NCBI GenBank assembly: GCA_007695205.1
Contig: REEF01000687.1
Coordinates: 1-17,311 of the forward strand
Reading direction: 5' to 3'
From: Planctomycetaceae bacterium
GTDB lineage: Bacteria > Planctomycetota > Planctomycetia > Pirellulales > Pirellulaceae
DNA: 17,311 nucleotides
Shown here: piece after piece, positions 14,635 to 17,311 of the stretch
Layout of the letters: each line of letters starts with the position of its first letter
How positions within the stretch are numbered: the stretch's first letter is position 1
The notes under the pieces: generated by a model
What the model was told of the DNA's origin: nothing
The model's input: only the letters and a program-made list of their open reading frames with translations
Databases searched by the model: none
Translations under genes and position numbers: made by a program

Positions 14635-16095
14635 ATGAACCACCGATCTCAGGCACTTCGTTTCGGCCTTGGGATGCGTCATATCGCCGCGATGCTGGTC
14701 GCGAGCCTGCCGCTGGCGTGGGTCTCATCCTCCGCATCGGCCCAGGAGGATACGACGCGTTCAGCCCAAGGTGCACGACCGAACATCATTTTTGTCATGG
14801 TCGATGACATGGGCTACGGGGATCTGGGCGTCTATGGCCAGCAGCATATCCGCATGCCGAACGTCGACCAGATGGCGCGCCAGGGGATTCGGTACACCGA
14901 TGCGTACGCCGGGTCGACGGTTTGCGCCCCGTCGCGCAGCGTCTTGATGACCGGCCAGCACACCGGGCACACCACCGTGCGCGGCAACACGGGCCGTCCC
15001 GGACACGGCGGTGTTCCCTGCACGGGCGGCGGGGGCGGCATGCGAGTTCCGCTGACCGAAGACGATATCACCGTGGCGCAAGTCCTGAAAGATGCCGGAT
15101 ACGTCACGGGCATTACCGGCAAGTGGGGATTGGGCGAACCCGGGACCACGGGCATTCCCAATCGGCAAGGCTTCGATGAATGGCTGGGCTTGCTGAATCA
15201 ACGCCGAGCCCATTCGCACTACCCGGAATTCATCTGGCACAACGAAGAAAAAATGATCCTGGAAGGCAATACGGGAACCCGCCAGGATTTTGTGACCGAA
15301 CAACATCATACACACGATCTGTTCACCGAATTCGCCTTGGACTTTATCCGGCGGCATGGTCCCGGGGAGGCTCCTTTCTTCCTGTACCTGCCCTATACCG
15401 TTCCGCACGATCGATTCCAAATCCCCGAACTGGAACCCTACACCCGTGATACCCAGTGGCCTCCACAGGCCAAGGTATATGCTTCGATGCTGACGCGTAC
15501 CGACCGCGACATGGGGCGCATGCTGCAACTGCTCGAAGAATTGGGCATCGACCAGCAGACGATCATCTTTTTCTGCTCGGATAACGGCGCCGCCAACCGC
15601 TACGAAGGGCTATTCGACAGCTCGGGCCCGCTGCGCGGCCGCAAACGCGACATGTACGAAGGCGGGCTGCGAACGGTGATGGTCGCGCGTTGGCCTGGTC
15701 GAATCCAACCCGACAGCGTCAGCCGCGACATCTGGTACTTTGCCGACGTGCTGCCGACATTCGCCGAACTGGCCGGCGCGCCGGTCCCCGACGGGATCGA
15801 CGGTGTCAGCATCCTGCCCAGCCTGCTCTCGCAGCCCCAACCGGAACTGCACCAACGCCCGCTGTACTGGGAGTTCCACGAACGGGGCTTCCAGCAAGCC
15901 GCTCGAAGGGGCGATTGGAAAGCGGTGCGCCGTGCCCATGACGCACCGCTGGAACTGTACAACCTGGCCCAGGATGTGGGTGAACAGCACGATATCGCTG
16001 TAGAACACCCCGAGCAGGCTGCCTGGTTCGAACAATTCTTGCTCCAGTCGCGTACGGCATCACCGAACTGGCCGACGCCGATCGACGATCCGTAG
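14635..16095 (+). CDS. Secreted sulfatase (arylsulfatase family)
   Basis: A 486-residue sulfatase with a strong AAAGGAG ribosome site before the ATG. The N-terminus has a signal peptide cut near Ala36 (SASA-QED). Metal-binding Asp57 and Asp58 lie in FVMVDDMGYGDLG, and the active-site motif CAPSR has Cys97, the residue converted to formylglycine by a maturation enzyme, followed by LMTGQHTGH. The second metal site is Asp316-Asn317 in FFCSDNGAANRYEG, and the family segment LRGRKRDMYEGGLR follows. Length is usual for the family, and all key residues are present. Sulfatases are very numerous in marine planctomycetes, where they remove sulfate from algal polysaccharides. No maturase gene is in the window. 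The 48-bp gap after the esterase-phosphatase gene suggests one operon. The exact substrate cannot be read from the sequence. Confidence 0.95.
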   Translation: MNHRSQALRFGLGMRHIAAMLVASLPLAWVSSSASAQEDTTRSAQGARPNIIFVMVDDMGYGDLGVYGQQHIRMPNVDQMARQGIRYTDAYAGSTVCAPSRSVLMTGQHTGHTTVRGNTGRPGHGGVPCTGGGGGMRVPLTEDDITVAQVLKDAGYVTGITGKWGLGEPGTTGIPNRQGFDEWLGLLNQRRAHSHYPEFIWHNEEKMILEGNTGTRQDFVTEQHHTHDLFTEFALDFIRRHGPGEAPFFLYLPYTVPHDRFQIPELEPYTRDTQWPPQAKVYASMLTRTDRDMGRMLQLLEELGIDQQTIIFFCSDNGAANRYEGLFDSSGPLRGRKRDMYEGGLRTVMVARWPGRIQPDSVSRDIWYFADVLPTFAELAGAPVPDGIDGVSILPSLLSQPQPELHQRPLYWEFHERGFQQAARRGDWKAVRRAHDAPLELYNLAQDVGEQHDIAVEHPEQAAWFEQFLLQSRTASPNWPTPIDDP

Positions 16096-16109
16096 AATAT
16101 TCAGTAGAC

Positions 16110-16115
16110 TATAAT
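16110..16115 (+). promoter_or_regulatory. Candidate -10 box for the methyltransferase-like gene
   Basis: A perfect TATAAT lies in the 79-bp AT-richer gap between the sulfatase and the next gene, about 60 bases before its ATG. No good -35 is found at the usual spacing, so the promoter call is tentative. Confidence 0.3.
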
Positions 16116-16174
16116 CACACCGATTTATCACCTTCCGTTTTTTCGGGACTTGTAACACCGAGAGGAGCCCAGCC

Positions 16175-17239
16175 ATGACGCAATGCCCCCTGCCCCTGCT
16201 ACCCCAAGACCTTACCTCGCTGCTGACATCCGGACGCGTTGACTGGATACGATCTGGCGGACGGCTTGCGCTGGCCGCCTGGGTTTTGTTGGCAGTCTCG
16301 ACGATGGATCTGTCGGCGCAGACGACTCCATCGGTCGATCTCTCGACTTGTTCGCAGATCACTGCAGCCGACGGCGTGGAAATCGAATACGAATTCGATC
16401 AGACGCTGGGCACCTCGCAGGACATCGATCCCTTCGGCCCCACGCCTCACGAAGTGGTTGCCCAGATGATCAAGATGGCCAAGGTCCAGAAGGACGACGT
16501 GGTCTATGACCTGGGATCGGGCGATGGCCGCATCCCGATCGCGGCTGCCAAGCAGGCAGGCGCTCGCGGCGTGGGCATCGAACTGCGTTCCGAATTGGTC
16601 GAAGAAAGCCGCGAGACGGCGGAGAAGGAAGGCGTCGCGGATCGGGTCGAATTCATCGAATCCGACTTCTTCGCCAAGGATCTGAGCGAAGCGACCGTCG
16701 TGCTGCTGTACCTGTACCCGCGCACCCTGCTGCAGCTGCGTTCGAAACTGCTGAACGAATTACCCCCCGGTGCCCGGATCGTCGCGTACAACTATGGCAT
16801 CGAGGGCTGGCCGCGGGACGACGAACAACCGGTGGACAACGCGGAAAGCTATTTCAACGGGACGTTGTATTACTGGGTCGTGCCCGCCAATGTCTCCGGT
16901 TCCTGGAAGGGCACGATCGAAACGGAATTGGGCGAAACCCATACGTTTACGTTGCAGTTGAGCCAGTGTTTCCAGAAAGTCAGCGGCAAGGTGCTGCGTG
17001 GCGAACGCGAAATGCCGCTGAACGATGTGCAATTGAGCGGCAAGACATTGCGTTTTACTATCGAGCTGCCCGGCGACGAATCGTTGCATTTGGTGGCCAC
17101 CGTCAACGGCCACCAGATGGAAGGTCATGCGCGACGGTCCAGTCCGGAGACCCAAGGGCAACCCTCGGCAACTCGCATGCAGTGGCAGGCAAGCCGCGAT
17201 CCGGACACCCGGACCTCGATCGACCCCGCCCAGAACTGA
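16175..17239 (+). CDS. Membrane-anchored or exported SAM-methyltransferase-fold protein with C-terminal beta domain
   Basis: A 354-residue protein with an AGAGGAG ribosome site before the ATG. A long N-terminal region of about 30 residues precedes a hydrophobic stretch (LALAAWVLLAVSTM) ending in DLSA-QTT near residue 48, which reads as a signal peptide or signal anchor. Residues about 85-240 show a class I methyltransferase fold: DLGSGDG at 112-118 for SAM binding and Glu136 in GVGIELRSE for the ribose. The acidic motif is followed by VVLLYLYPRTLLQLRSKL, similar to histone-lysine-methyltransferase-like (Dot1-type) bacterial proteins. Residues about 245-325 form a beta-rich domain (SGSWKGTIETELGE, FTLQLSQCFQKVSGKV) of unknown role. 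SAM is not expected outside the cytosol, so the location is puzzling. It follows the sulfatase by 79 bp with a possible own promoter. The fold call is good; substrate is unknown. Confidence 0.82.
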   Translation: MTQCPLPLLPQDLTSLLTSGRVDWIRSGGRLALAAWVLLAVSTMDLSAQTTPSVDLSTCSQITAADGVEIEYEFDQTLGTSQDIDPFGPTPHEVVAQMIKMAKVQKDDVVYDLGSGDGRIPIAAAKQAGARGVGIELRSELVEESRETAEKEGVADRVEFIESDFFAKDLSEATVVLLYLYPRTLLQLRSKLLNELPPGARIVAYNYGIEGWPRDDEQPVDNAESYFNGTLYYWVVPANVSGSWKGTIETELGETHTFTLQLSQCFQKVSGKVLRGEREMPLNDVQLSGKTLRFTIELPGDESLHLVATVNGHQMEGHARRSSPETQGQPSATRMQWQASRDPDTRTSIDPAQN

Positions 17240-17264
17240 GCTCAACGTTGCATAGAGTTCCCTC

Positions 17265-17311
17265 GTGGGACGGATTGCCAATCCGTCCTACGTGGGTTGT
17301 GGGACGGATTG
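17265..17311. repeat. Tandem palindromic repeat running off the window edge
   Basis: GGACGGATTG (17268-17277) and CAATCCGTCC (17279-17288) are perfect 10-bp inverted arms around one base; a wobble and two more pairs extend this outward. A second copy begins with GTGGGACGGATTG at 17299-17311, 34 bases after the first, and is cut by the end of the window. The spacer resembles the GTAGGTTGGG arm of the repeat at 2399-2467. It is intergenic, after the methyltransferase-like gene, with no T-run. Confidence 0.75.

Noticed and set aside
11703..14636. Two long minus-strand open frames (11703-13316 and 13317-14636) opposite the esterase-phosphatase gene
   Set aside because: The plus strand carries clear catalytic motifs throughout; the antisense translations have none.
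1..17311. CRISPR array, tRNA, rRNA, insertion sequence or prophage genes
   Set aside because: No regularly spaced direct repeats with unique spacers, no tRNA-like cloverleaf noticed, and no transposase, integrase or phage structural genes were seen.

Overview
The window looks like a piece of a planctomycete chromosome, most likely a Pirellulaceae-type marine organism (Rhodopirellula/Roseimaritima-like). The reasons are a protein with the N-terminal LEPR-XLL motif that is characteristic of Planctomycetes, a DUF3467 protein of the planctomycete type, a secreted sulfatase, high GC content and GC-rich palindromic intergenic repeats. This assignment rests on family knowledge and pattern, not on a database search.

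Layout. Bases 1-301 are non-coding and hold several short palindromes. A YgiQ-type radical SAM protein lies on the minus strand (302-2335). Behind it is a compound palindromic repeat (2373-2467), then a small ribbon-helix-helix-like DNA-binding protein, also minus strand (2473-2751). An AT-rich divergent promoter region (2770-2954) with a perfect 17-bp palindrome separates this from a plus-strand cluster: a short acidic LEPR-XLL protein (2955-3389), a cytoplasmic GAF-GAF / membrane / periplasmic HlyD-type adaptor (3583-5664), a second exported HlyD-type adaptor (5703-6626), a PqqD-like / M50 metalloprotease / HlyD fusion (6708-8972) and a DUF3467 protein (9156-9548). A strong intrinsic terminator closes the cluster at 9610-9650.

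A second plus-strand group follows: a sodium:solute symporter (9793-11385), a translationally coupled 63-residue single-pass membrane protein (11385-11576), an exported two-enzyme fusion of a CE15-like esterase with a PhoD-like metallophosphatase (11643-14585), a secreted sulfatase (14635-16095) and an exported SAM-methyltransferase-fold protein (16175-17239). The window ends inside a tandem pair of palindromic repeats (17265-17311).

How the parts may work together. The 2955-9548 cluster is the most interesting part. It joins a small protein carrying the LEPR-XLL N-terminus with a membrane-embedded zinc protease fused to PqqD-like and adaptor domains, plus two more adaptors, one carrying cytosolic GAF sensor domains. 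The inference is a planctomycete export or processing system for LEPR-XLL proteins, formally similar to peptide systems that pair a precursor with an M50 protease (YydH type). The window shows no ABC ATPase and no outer-membrane channel, so any such partners lie elsewhere or the machine works differently. The second group resembles a scavenging module: secreted esterase, phosphatase and sulfatase release small molecules, and the symporter imports one of them.
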